From the NCBI GenBank assembly GCA_964531095.1, contig CAZHED010000007.1:1-64000 (forward strand): 64,000 nucleotides of DNA, in the 5' to 3' direction. The position numbers and the translations under genes were made by a program. This DNA is from Palsa-1150 sp964531095. GTDB lineage: Bacteria; Myxococcota_A; Polyangia; Polyangiales; Polyangiaceae. The notes beneath the pieces are model-generated. The model saw nothing but the letters and a program-made list of their open reading frames with translations, was not told where the DNA came from and made no database searches. This document shows, piece after piece, positions 17,836 through 26,190 of the stretch (the stretch's first letter is position 1; each line of letters starts with the position of its first letter).

Positions 17836-19062
17836 CTAGAGATTGTTTGCGATTCCGAGCGTTTTCGCGACCGCGTCGAGCGTCGCTTGAACCGGCTGGT
17901 ATGCGGCGACCGCCGCCTGCACCGCCATGTTCTCGGGCGACGTCGGCGACGCCAGGACCGAGTGATCGAACGGCGGGGGTATGGCCTCGATGGCCGCGCG
18001 CACCGCCGCGAGCTGCTGTCGCACCTGGGCGTCTTGCGCGGGGCTCTTCGCCCGGACGAGGTCGGAGATCGACGGCCCCTGTAGCGTCGACCCGAGCAGT
18101 GTCTGGTAGCGCCCGAGGTACACGTCCTCGTCGCCGAGCGCGTTCGCGATCAGGTCGCCGAGCGTGCTCTCGCTGAAGCAAGACTCCTCGTCCTTCTGGT
18201 CCTGCGAAACGATGGGGTCGTACATCCGCTCGTAGAAGAGCTCCGAAATCGCCATCTGCGAGAAACCACGATACATCTTCGTGAGCCCATCTTCCGGGCT
18301 GCCGGCCAAGAGTTGGGACCCGTAGCTCGTCTTGCTCGTCAGATCCCACTCGGCCTCCAGGCCGCGCATATCGTCGAGCAACATCGACGTCACGACCTGC
18401 AGGTAGGTCCGCCGGCGATCCTGGTTTGCGCTCGTGCCGCCGTCGACGTAATCGGTATAAGGACGTGTGCCCGGCCCCTGGGTCTGATCGGCGCGCTGTC
18501 CCCACAGCAGGAACTCGATGGCATGAAAGCCCGTCGAGAGGTTTTCGAGGCCGCCCTTTTCGTCCGCCGAGGCAAGCACTTGCTGGGTGATCAGAGGATA
18601 CGTGGTGAGGTCGTTGATGATGCCTTCCTGCGGATTGCCGACTGTGTAATCGATAAAAGCTTCGTCGATCGGCCATTCGTTCATGCCGCCCTGCGCTTGG
18701 TCGATGGGCCCACCGTAAAAGCGGCTGTACTCCGATTGGCCGAACCATTGATGCGCGCTCAGCCACGCTTGCTGGCACGCGGCCAGGCCGTCGGCGCTCG
18801 GCGTGCCGACGAAAGCGTCGACCGCGGACTTGAGGGCTCCGATCTGCGTCAGGGCGTCCTTGTAGTTGGCGTCGAGGTTGACCGCATACTGTCGGACGAC
18901 CTGAGCCGCGGGGTCGGGCTTGGCCGGACTCGCTTGACCGCATGCGCCGATCAGAGCGACGCAGACACCGCCGAGAGCCAGATACCGGGCAGAGTCCCCG
19001 GCCGTGGCGGGCCGCGGCCACAATTCGGGAAGTCGCGACCGTGTCCTCAACGATGTCATCAT
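17836..19062 (-). CDS. Imelysin family (M75-like) lipoprotein
   Basis: The 408-residue product has a late signal segment with lipobox (LIGAC) and the imelysin fold: helical repeats with SRFYGGPID, the signature GFHAIEFLLWG and EFLL-adjacent RPYTDYV, then YERMYDP and a C-terminal helical bundle with the second half of the four-helix repeat. Imelysins (IrpA, EfeO-like) are periplasmic or surface proteins linked to iron acquisition; protease activity is disputed. It is the first gene of the operon with the small lipoprotein and the DHOR protein. The N-terminus before the signal segment is unusually long (about 25 residues), so the start could be a little downstream. Confidence 0.9.
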   Translation of the reverse strand: MMTSLRTRSRLPELWPRPATAGDSARYLALGGVCVALIGACGQASPAKPDPAAQVVRQYAVNLDANYKDALTQIGALKSAVDAFVGTPSADGLAACQQAWLSAHQWFGQSEYSRFYGGPIDQAQGGMNEWPIDEAFIDYTVGNPQEGIINDLTTYPLITQQVLASADEKGGLENLSTGFHAIEFLLWGQRADQTQGPGTRPYTDYVDGGTSANQDRRRTYLQVVTSMLLDDMRGLEAEWDLTSKTSYGSQLLAGSPEDGLTKMYRGFSQMAISELFYERMYDPIVSQDQKDEESCFSESTLGDLIANALGDEDVYLGRYQTLLGSTLQGPSISDLVRAKSPAQDAQVRQQLAAVRAAIEAIPPPFDHSVLASPTSPENMAVQAAVAAYQPVQATLDAVAKTLGIANNL

Positions 19063-19121
19063 AAGCGCCCAATGGCCGCTCGCGCCACGCTACGTCGAAC
19101 GCCTTGCCCCTGGGGCCTCGA

Positions 19122-19865
19122 ATGACGATCCGCGCTCCCATGGCCGGCCTCGCCCCCGGCGAGCGGCGGCTGGAAGGCGCCGTCGCGCACTATCTAGGGC
19201 GCGTTCTACGCCTGCGCGCAGACGATGCATTCGTCGCCTTCGACCCCGCGAGCGGGCGCGAAGCACCGGGCGTCGTGCTGAAGACCGAGCCTGACGCGAT
19301 CACTGTGCTCTTCGGAGCCCTACGTGATGGGACAGCTCGTCCGCTCCGTGTGGTCGCGTGGATCCAGGGACTGGCCAAGGGCGAAAAATGCGACGGCATC
19401 GTGCGCGACGCGACGGAGCTCGGCGCGAATCGGATCACGATCGCGACCACCTCGCGCAGCGTCGTACGGCTCGATGCGGCGCGCGCATCGGACCGCCAAG
19501 CCCGCTGGGCGCGCATCGCGCAAGAGGCAGCGCGCCAGTGCGGGCGCAGTGAGGCACCGCCCGTCGACGGGCCGTCCCCATGGGCCGACGCCCTCGCCCG
19601 AGCACCGGCCGACGCCGTGCGGTTTTGCCTGTGGGAACGGGCAACCATGCCCCTCGGACCGGCGCTCTTCGGGGCGCTGGCGAGCGGAGCTCCGCTCGCG
19701 TTCGCGTGCGGCCCCGAAGGCGGGCTCGAGGCAGGCGAAGTCGAGGAAGCGTCCTCGCGCGGGTGGGCGATTGCGTCCCTGGGGGGACTCGTCTTGCGCA
19801 CCGAGACTGTCGCAGCCGCAGTGCTCGGCGCCGTGTGCGTCTTCGCGAGAGCGTTCGAACCATGA
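19122..19865 (+). CDS. rsmE: 16S rRNA m3U1498 methyltransferase
   Basis: RsmE methylates U1498 of 16S rRNA near the P site. The product (247 residues) has an N-terminal PUA-like domain and a C-terminal SPOUT trefoil knot with the SAM-binding motifs ACGPEGGLEAGEVEEA and LGGLVLRTETVAAAVLGAV, which are diagnostic. The family motif ELGANRITIATTSRSV is also present. ATG at 19122 is taken as start; an in-frame TTG lies 18 bases earlier. It faces away from the imelysin operon, with about 60 bp between the starts. Confidence 0.93.
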   Translation: MTIRAPMAGLAPGERRLEGAVAHYLGRVLRLRADDAFVAFDPASGREAPGVVLKTEPDAITVLFGALRDGTARPLRVVAWIQGLAKGEKCDGIVRDATELGANRITIATTSRSVVRLDAARASDRQARWARIAQEAARQCGRSEAPPVDGPSPWADALARAPADAVRFCLWERATMPLGPALFGALASGAPLAFACGPEGGLEAGEVEEASSRGWAIASLGGLVLRTETVAAAVLGAVCVFARAFEP

Positions 19866-19884
19866 AGATGGTTTGGCCCCGACG

Positions 19885-21372
19885 ATGATCGAACGCATCG
19901 CTCTGCACCAAACGCGAGTGCACACGCCCGGCCTCGGCCTGGACGCCAAGGGTGTCGCCCTCGGCACCAAGGGCCTCATCCTGTTTTCGTCGATCGATCG
20001 GTTGGTGATGTTTCTCGCCGCCCATGCGCGCGAGCACTCGCTGGAAGATTTTGCCCGTACGCTGACGATGAGCGTCGTCCGATCGAAGCTCGGCACGCGG
20101 GAGATCACGTTCGAGTTCGCGGCCGAATCCAGTGACCGCATGGACCGCATGGCGGAAACAGCGCGACTCGTGGGGGGCTTTGCGTTCACCGGAACGTCGC
20201 GCCACTTCGTGCAGTACCGCGACTCGGCGGCGCCTTTCGGCTACGACGCGCCGGACTTGATTTCCACCGACGCGGCGTTCGCGCTCTACCACGATCGCTT
20301 TTCGCAGACCTATGACGTCGAGCGGCGAATCGATCTGCGCGCGCTCCTGCTGCGGCTCATGCCCCGGGTCGACCCGTCGACGAAGGTCGAACCGGGGCCG
20401 CGCATCGTGGTGGTCGAAGAGGGGCTGGGGCCGGCGATCGCGCGCTACTTCGTGCGATCGCGGGTCGACGGCGATGTTTGCGTAGCCGAGTGGGCGCCGC
20501 CAAGTCCTCTCGACGACGCCCCGGTGCGACGATGGGTGATGCGAGTCCCGGAGCTGCCCGGGCGGATGCGTCCGCTCGTGCACGCAACACCGGGAATCGC
20601 GTGCTTCCTGCCGGTGGCGCCGGGCGTCGCGGTCGAAGCGGGATACCAGCATCCGATCGAGCTCCGGGCCTGCCCCGTGTTCGAGGCCGCAGGCCTCGTT
20701 CTCTTGCGCGGCGGCGGCGGTAGTCCTTGGATCATCGATCGGCTGCCGCCGATGGCTCCGCTCTCGGCCTTCGGCCCCATCGCGATGCGAGCGGAGGACG
20801 GCGGTGCGACTGTGGCAGTGCGAACCATGCCGCCAGAGGCCGTCCAGGTACCCCTGCGCGTCGTGCCTTCGACCGCGCGGTGGCGCGATGCAACGGCCAC
20901 CTGCATTCCTCCCGAGCAGCTGCCGCTCCTTCGTCGCCTGGCGTATGTCCTTCCCCCGGCGACGCTGGCGCAGGCGCGCATCGCCATCACCTCCCGCGGG
21001 GCGGTGCTCCGCTGGAAGGCCGGCGTCCAGTCGATCCCGCTTGGAACGTTCTTCGTCGAGATTCACCCGAACCTGTACGTGCCGGCGGGACACCGAGTGA
21101 CGCCGGCTGTCGCGCCGGACGTGATCGCGCGCACGATCGGCGCGCAGTTGTCGCACGCCACGTTCCTCGGAACAGACGGGCGGGCGTGGGCGGTCGACGA
21201 GCAATCCTTCGTTTCGCTCGAGACGGCTCTGCTCGAGGCAACGCCGTGGGAAGCGGCGACGGCCGACGCGATCGTGCGCACGCTTTCCGAGGCGCTCATC
21301 GACCTGAGAGTGACGCCGGTGGGACCCGTGCCGGGGCCCAACGCGGGGCGGGACGAGACCAAAGGCGAGTGA
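19885..21372 (+). CDS. Uncharacterised protein, 495 residues
   Basis: No family is recognised. The start at ATG 19885 follows rsmE by 19 bases; the same frame is open upstream but overlaps rsmE. The first ~110 residues look like a small alpha/beta domain (KGLILFSSIDRLVMFLAAHAREHSLEDF, then HFVQYRDSAAPFGY). The rest is a mostly beta, Pro-rich chain with no signal peptide, transmembrane segment or catalytic motif evident; a GGGGSPW turn and VPAGHRVTPAVAPDV are notable. It is followed 3 bases later by another unknown gene, so the two products may act together. The codon pattern and lack of stops resemble neighbouring genes, so it is very probably real. Confidence 0.7.
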   Translation: MIERIALHQTRVHTPGLGLDAKGVALGTKGLILFSSIDRLVMFLAAHAREHSLEDFARTLTMSVVRSKLGTREITFEFAAESSDRMDRMAETARLVGGFAFTGTSRHFVQYRDSAAPFGYDAPDLISTDAAFALYHDRFSQTYDVERRIDLRALLLRLMPRVDPSTKVEPGPRIVVVEEGLGPAIARYFVRSRVDGDVCVAEWAPPSPLDDAPVRRWVMRVPELPGRMRPLVHATPGIACFLPVAPGVAVEAGYQHPIELRACPVFEAAGLVLLRGGGGSPWIIDRLPPMAPLSAFGPIAMRAEDGGATVAVRTMPPEAVQVPLRVVPSTARWRDATATCIPPEQLPLLRRLAYVLPPATLAQARIAITSRGAVLRWKAGVQSIPLGTFFVEIHPNLYVPAGHRVTPAVAPDVIARTIGAQLSHATFLGTDGRAWAVDEQSFVSLETALLEATPWEAATADAIVRTLSEALIDLRVTPVGPVPGPNAGRDETKGE

Positions 21373-21375
21373 AGC

Positions 21376-22275
21376 ATGGCCCGAACGCTCGACATGATCG
21401 CGGCGCAGCTCTTCGAGGGAGTCATGGCTCCCCTGGTCCTCGGTGGAAGCATGCGACCCGGTCCGGCGATCGGAGCCCGGGCGGCACGAGCCCTCGCCGA
21501 AGGGCCGCGCGCGTCGTTCGCCGACCCCGCGCTCCTGGCTCGCGTGCGAGACGCCCGCGTGCGCCGCGCCCGCCTGCTCGTGCCGATCGACGACTTGGGT
21601 CCGCCGACTGGAGCGGAGTGGGCGCTCGCCGCCGCCCTGCACGATGTCATTCAGTCCGCAAGCCCGCGACTGAACGCGCCGATGCGGCGAGACGGGGCAA
21701 GGCGCCTCATCGGGCTCGCACGCGACACGATCGAGCGCGCCGGCGCGCCGCGGAGCGTGTACGACGCCGTGTCGCGGCACGCCTGGCTGGCGAGGATGCT
21801 CGAGATCGCGAGGACCGACACGACGGTCTCGTGGTGGAGCGAGACACGCGTTTTTCTCGGCGTCGATCCGCCGGCGCGCGTTCAGCGTTGGCCCGGGCTG
21901 CGCCGCGTCCGGGTGCTGCGAACGGAGCGGCGCCTGTCGGATCTCGCGCCTCTGGCGATCGATCGCGCACTCTTCGTCGCAGCGCTCTCCGAGCTTCTGG
22001 CGCAGACGCCGCTGACCGATCTCGCGACGTGCACGCGGGCTACGCCGCCGTTCGCTTGGAGCGAGGCAGCACTCGGGCTCATCGCGTCGCGCGTGGGGCG
22101 AACACTCGCGATGCGGGCGCTGGCACGCCTTCCGGCCGAAGAGGTCGACACCACGTTGGGCCGTGCGACCCACGCGCTCGCCCAGACGCCAGGCAACGCC
22201 AGGGCGGCGCAGGAGCTCTTGGGGGAGCGGTCGGCCGCTCGGGCGCCGGGGCACGGCGTCTCGTCGGTCGGCTAA
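21376..22275 (+). CDS. Uncharacterised protein, 299 residues
   Basis: No family is recognised. The product is Arg/Ala-rich and largely helical, without a signal peptide or obvious transmembrane segment. Features worth noting are WSETRVFLGVDPPARVQRW, followed by VRVLRTERRLSDL, and a helical C-terminus ending in a Gly/Ala-rich tail. It begins 3 bases after the preceding unknown gene and ends just before the 21-bp repeat array. A complex with the preceding protein is an inference from gene order only. Confidence 0.65.
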   Translation: MARTLDMIAAQLFEGVMAPLVLGGSMRPGPAIGARAARALAEGPRASFADPALLARVRDARVRRARLLVPIDDLGPPTGAEWALAAALHDVIQSASPRLNAPMRRDGARRLIGLARDTIERAGAPRSVYDAVSRHAWLARMLEIARTDTTVSWWSETRVFLGVDPPARVQRWPGLRRVRVLRTERRLSDLAPLAIDRALFVAALSELLAQTPLTDLATCTRATPPFAWSEAALGLIASRVGRTLAMRALARLPAEEVDTTLGRATHALAQTPGNARAAQELLGERSAARAPGHGVSSVG

Positions 22276-22300
22276 GCGGAAAGGATCGCGTGCGATCATT

Positions 22301-22888
22301 CGGCGTGCGCATGCGAGTATTCGACATACGCAGGCGATTGCTCGGCGTAGGCACGCGAGTGGCGGGCGTACGCACGCGAGCATTCGACGTACGCAGGCGT
22401 TTGCTCGGCGTACGCACGCGTTCGCTCGGCGTAGGCACGCGAACATTCGACGTACGCTGGCGCTTGCCCGGCGTACGCACGCGATTGCCCGGCGTACGCA
22501 CGCGATTGCTCGGCGTACGCACGCGAACATTCGACGTACGCACGCGAACATTCGACGTACGTTGGCGATTGCCCGGCGTAGGCTGGCGATTGCCCGGCGT
22601 ACGCTGGCGCTTGCCCGGCGTACGCACGCGATTGCTCGGCGTACGCACGCGAACATTCGACGTACGCTGGCGCTTGCCCGGCGTACGCACGCGAGCGTTC
22701 GGCGTTCGCGTGTGATTGAGCGGCAAAGGTCAAGCCTTGTTCGTCATACGCGCATGAACGTTCGACGTAAGCAGTCGATTGTTCGACGCCATGGAGCGCT
22801 TCCTCGGCATGCGCACGCGACTCGGGGGCGCAGCCACGCGATTGGGCGACGTTCGCACGTGATTGAGCGGCGCACGTGCGCGCTTCCT
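22301..22888. repeat. 21-bp tandem repeat array (about 20 good and 8 degenerate units)
   Basis: The 700-bp gap between 22276 and 22976 is dominated by a tandem repeat of exactly 21 bp. The unit runs as CGGCGTACGC, then ACGCG, then a variable six-base spacer. Twenty well-kept units occupy 22301-22720; units continue with the same phase but more changes to about 22888. CGTACG is intact in 14 of the 20 core units, usually inside the 8-base palindrome GCGTACGC. Two spacer types alternate: GATTGCY followed by CGG, and GAACATT followed by CGA. The array is open in all six frames, encoding heptapeptide repeats, but its changes are not biased to third positions in any frame. No gene is called here. 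Confidence 0.9.
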
Positions 22889-22976
22889 GGACCGTGTCCG
22901 CACGCAGCCCGCGGGAGGCACGCGCATTGCGCGCAAGGGTGGCCGCCCCCGACAGGCGCGTTTGGGAGAACAGGCC

Positions 22977-23687
22977 CTACGGGATCTTCTTCGCGAACGC
23001 CGCGGGCTCGGGCGACGGTTCGAGTTGTTCGATCTTGCTATAGGCAATGACCCCGCCGGCCGGCTCGCTCACCATGTCCGAGACCACGACTTTCGCGACG
23101 TTGTATGCCCCGGTCACTCGCACCTTTTCACCGACCGCCGGCAGGGGGAAAGGCAGCACGACGTTCAACATGTCGTCCGACACGCCGCCATCCTTCGGCT
23201 GCTCACCCGGCTTGAGCTTCTTGTAGGCGGTCATCGCGTCGAAAATGACGGCGAAATTCCGAGCCCAGCCCACCACCCGGATCTTGGGCCCCTTCGTGTC
23301 GCCCTTGTTGTCTGCAATCCAGAAGCTCGGCACTTCCGGGGTACAGTTGTCGGGGTCCTTCTTTCCGGTCTTGTGCACCGCGCAATCCGGCGCCCGCGGA
23401 ATGTTCGAGTCGACGACGTAGCCGAGCACCGTGATCGGCTGCGCGCTCTGCGTCACCTCTTTGGCGTGGATGAGGCTGCGAAGCTGGTGGATGGCCCCGT
23501 AGACCGTGTAGGCGTCGCCCGCCTTGATCGGCGTATTGGGCGGCGACAGCGGCGCCGGAAGGCTTGCGTGCTTGCCCGACCACGCCGGTTGGGGCTTGTA
23601 TGGGTTGTCGTCCCCACCGCATGCGGCGGCCGAAAATAAGGCGGCAAGGCCGATTGTCGGCAGCACGAACTTGGCGGACCTGTGCAT
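22977..23687 (-). CDS. Uncharacterised lipoprotein
   Basis: The 236-residue product has a signal peptide with lipobox (SAAACGGDD). The mature part contains an OB-like beta-rich region: GDAYTVYGAIHQL, ITVLGYVVDSN, PSFWIADNKGD, IRVVGWARNF and GEKVRVTGAYN, which read like two OB folds with a nucleic-acid or ligand-binding look. Two Cys in NIPRAPDCAV and DPDNCTPEV may form a disulphide. ATG 23687 is chosen because GGAGGAG lies about 10 bases upstream. The stop is a TAG; beyond it the same frame stays open through the 21-bp repeat array for 226 more codons. Function is unknown. Confidence 0.8.
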   Translation of the reverse strand: MHRSAKFVLPTIGLAALFSAAACGGDDNPYKPQPAWSGKHASLPAPLSPPNTPIKAGDAYTVYGAIHQLRSLIHAKEVTQSAQPITVLGYVVDSNIPRAPDCAVHKTGKKDPDNCTPEVPSFWIADNKGDTKGPKIRVVGWARNFAVIFDAMTAYKKLKPGEQPKDGGVSDDMLNVVLPFPLPAVGEKVRVTGAYNVAKVVVSDMVSEPAGGVIAYSKIEQLEPSPEPAAFAKKIP

Positions 23688-23796
23688 GGTGTCGTCGTCT
23701 CCTCCCAACGGGACCAACGCGGCGCTCGCACGAGTAACACGCTCGAAACGCGCGAGACAAGGAGCTTTTCTCGCGAGTTATCGCATGAGCGCCGAT

Positions 23797-26136
23797 TCAT
23801 GCGGAGAGTGGACTTTTCCGGCGGCCGGTCGAGCTGCGACCGGCTCCGGGAGCGCTCACGAGCGCGGCCGATAGACGCAATGCGTCGACGTCTGCCGCGC
23901 GTACGACGTCGCCGCGGCATCGAACCACCAGGCGTTGGACGATGAGCCCGAGCTCGGCCTCCTCTCCCGGGAAGAGGTGCTCGACCAGGCGCGCGTACGC
24001 AGCTTGCTCGATACCGACAGGCCGTCCGAGAACGCGCAGACCCTCGCGCGCAAGGCGGTCGGTGATGATGGCGCGAAGGTCCTCGACGCGGTCGCGAAGC
24101 CGCGGCAAAACGATGGGCGAACCGCACGCGTCGGCAAGGCGAAGCGCAAGCGTCGGGTCGAGGCGTCCGTCCGCCGCCAGCTGCTCTGGACTGGCGACCG
24201 ACGTGAAGGCCAGCTGGATGTCGAGCGGCGCGGGGCGGTGCCAGGGGGCGCGCTTCTCGGCGAGCGCGCGCGCGAGGAGCTGCTGCACATCGGCCGGGAG
24301 CGCCGCCCCATCGAGAAGGACGAGCAGGCCGCGGTCCGCGAGCGCGATCGGCGATGCCCCCGGGTCGCTCCAGCGCGCGAGATCGTGCTCGCGGGCGCTC
24401 GTCGCGTCGACCAGCACGAGCGGCCCGGCGCGGCGCCCGCCGGCGAGGTGCGCGCGGGCGAGATAGGGCACCGGATCGACCCCGCTCGGTGCAACGACGG
24501 CGATGGGAGCGCTGACCGACGCGCGCCGCTCGAGCGCCTCGAGCGCCATGCGCGACCCCGCCGCGTAGCCCCCGACCGTCGCCGGCCGCGCGAGACGGGC
24601 GGCCGCGAGCACGTCGCGCCCCGCGTCGAGCGCGCGCTCGTGCAGCAGAAGGTCCAGTCGCTGCTCCGCCGCTTCGGCCCGCTCGTTGGCTTCGGTTGCA
24701 CGCGCCAGGGTGCTCGCTTGCGCGGCGCGCGCGCGGCACGCCGCCGCGAGGCGATCGGCTACGCCCTTCAGCGCGCGCACTTCTTCGAGCGTCGGCGCCT
24801 CGACGCGGTCGACCCGCGGGACGAGGACGAGCCCCTCGACTTCACGGTCGTGAGCGACGACGACGATCAGGAGCGCGTTGCGATCCGCCATCCACTTCGC
24901 GAAGGGCCGCAGATCCGGCCGACGCACGACGAGCATGTCGAGGACGTCCGCGCGCAACGTACCTTCTGGTTCGCCGGCCGCTGCTGCGACCAGCGCCTCC
25001 GGCAGCTCGGCGGTACGCTCATGCAGATATCCGGCGGCGTCGACCTTCGTCGCGCTCGGGGGCGAAAACGTCCATAGCTCGGGGGAAGGAGACGACAGCC
25101 CCCCGGGCGCGCGAAGCGCTCGCAGCACTTCGCGAACCACGTCGTCGGGCCGAGCGCGGGACGTCTCGGCGCTTGCGCGCGCGAACGCGTCGAGCCACTT
25201 GCCCCGCTCGGGGCGGAGCGGGGCCTCGAGCGCCGGCGCGACCGTCCCCACCGCGACCGCTGCGGCGGCGGCGACGAGCACCACCCACCAACTTTCGCTT
25301 CCGCCGCCGGCCACCGCGGATGCTCCCAGCAGCGCAACGCCGCCCCCGGTGATCGTGAGCACGACGATGCGCCTCGTCACGCGCGCGACGACGACGGCGT
25401 CGGCATGCAGCGCTGCGGCCGCCACGACCGCGCTCGCCAGCGCAACGACGATCCGCGCAAGCGCGTCTGCCGCCCCGCCCCCGAGCACGCCGACCACGAC
25501 GACCGTCGCGATCGACGTCCCCAGGAGCCCGCGCATCGCCACGACTCGCTCCGCCATTCCCAACTCCAGGCCGCGACGTCGCAGGGACCGCTCGGCTTGT
25601 GCCACGAGCACGAGCACGCTGGCCCCCGCCGCGGCGACCGTCCAGGGGCCCGGATACTCCGTCAACCAGTCGAGGGCGGCGAGCGGCGGCGCCACCCGCG
25701 CGACGAGCGCGGCGCACCAAAACACCCCGACCGCGACGACGGAGGCGACGGGCGAAGAAGGCGACGGGCGAACGACGCCCCCCAATGCGGGAATGGCAGC
25801 GATCGCCGTGCACGCCGCGCCCGCGCACGCCATCGCGCCGATGGTGCCGCACGCGTCGACGACGAGGTTTTCCCCGTGAGCTCCGAACGACGCAAGAACC
25901 ATCGCCGCACCCCAGCCCACGGCCCGCGCGACCTTGCTCGCTCTGCGGACGGTGACGAACCCGATGCCCAGCGACGCAGCGCCCGCGAGCCAAGCGCTCG
26001 GTTCGCGGCCCCGTTCGATCCATAGGGCGAGCGCCGCGACGCAGGCGATGCTGGACAGCGGGAGCAGCGCCTGCCTCCATGGCGTTTGCGGGCCGAGGAG
26101 CGAACTCGGCTCGCCGGCATGCGCGGAGTCGTCCAT
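23797..26136 (-). CDS. Membrane protein with degenerate sigma-54-activator-like ATPase domain
   Basis: The 779-residue protein has about eight hydrophobic segments between residues 25 and 305, a GAF-like region (about 320-470; ALLIVVVAHDREVEGLVLV), a short coiled coil (465-505) and a C-terminal region (515-745) that follows the NtrC AAA+ layout. The Walker A site reads APSGVDPV (549-556), the GAFTGA loop is deleted and Walker B reads LVLLDGA (605-611). The downstream markers are kept: LPRLRDRVEDLRAI (677-690) and LFPGEEAELGLIVQRLV (721-737). No HTH follows. It therefore looks like a membrane sensor built on a non-ATPase relic of an enhancer-binding protein. It is divergent from the ABC genes across 54 bp. 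Confidence 0.75.
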   Translation of the reverse strand: MDDSAHAGEPSSLLGPQTPWRQALLPLSSIACVAALALWIERGREPSAWLAGAASLGIGFVTVRRASKVARAVGWGAAMVLASFGAHGENLVVDACGTIGAMACAGAACTAIAAIPALGGVVRPSPSSPVASVVAVGVFWCAALVARVAPPLAALDWLTEYPGPWTVAAAGASVLVLVAQAERSLRRRGLELGMAERVVAMRGLLGTSIATVVVVGVLGGGAADALARIVVALASAVVAAAALHADAVVVARVTRRIVVLTITGGGVALLGASAVAGGGSESWWVVLVAAAAAVAVGTVAPALEAPLRPERGKWLDAFARASAETSRARPDDVVREVLRALRAPGGLSSPSPELWTFSPPSATKVDAAGYLHERTAELPEALVAAAAGEPEGTLRADVLDMLVVRRPDLRPFAKWMADRNALLIVVVAHDREVEGLVLVPRVDRVEAPTLEEVRALKGVADRLAAACRARAAQASTLARATEANERAEAAEQRLDLLLHERALDAGRDVLAAARLARPATVGGYAAGSRMALEALERRASVSAPIAVVAPSGVDPVPYLARAHLAGGRRAGPLVLVDATSAREHDLARWSDPGASPIALADRGLLVLLDGAALPADVQQLLARALAEKRAPWHRPAPLDIQLAFTSVASPEQLAADGRLDPTLALRLADACGSPIVLPRLRDRVEDLRAIITDRLAREGLRVLGRPVGIEQAAYARLVEHLFPGEEAELGLIVQRLVVRCRGDVVRAADVDALRLSAALVSAPGAGRSSTGRRKSPLSA

Positions 26137-26190
26137 GGGCGCGGTCCAGTCTTGCACGGTTCCAACGGACTTGTAGCGGACGTCGCTCGT

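Noticed and set aside
19435..22656. 1073-codon open frame on the minus strand through the repeat array and antisense to rsmE and the unknown genes
   Set aside because: The array is open in all six frames, and the remainder is Arg/Ala-rich antisense to better supported genes. No domain is recognisable.
22301..22888. CRISPR array
   Set aside because: Units are 21 bp with no unique spacers of constant length between conserved repeats, and there are no cas genes.
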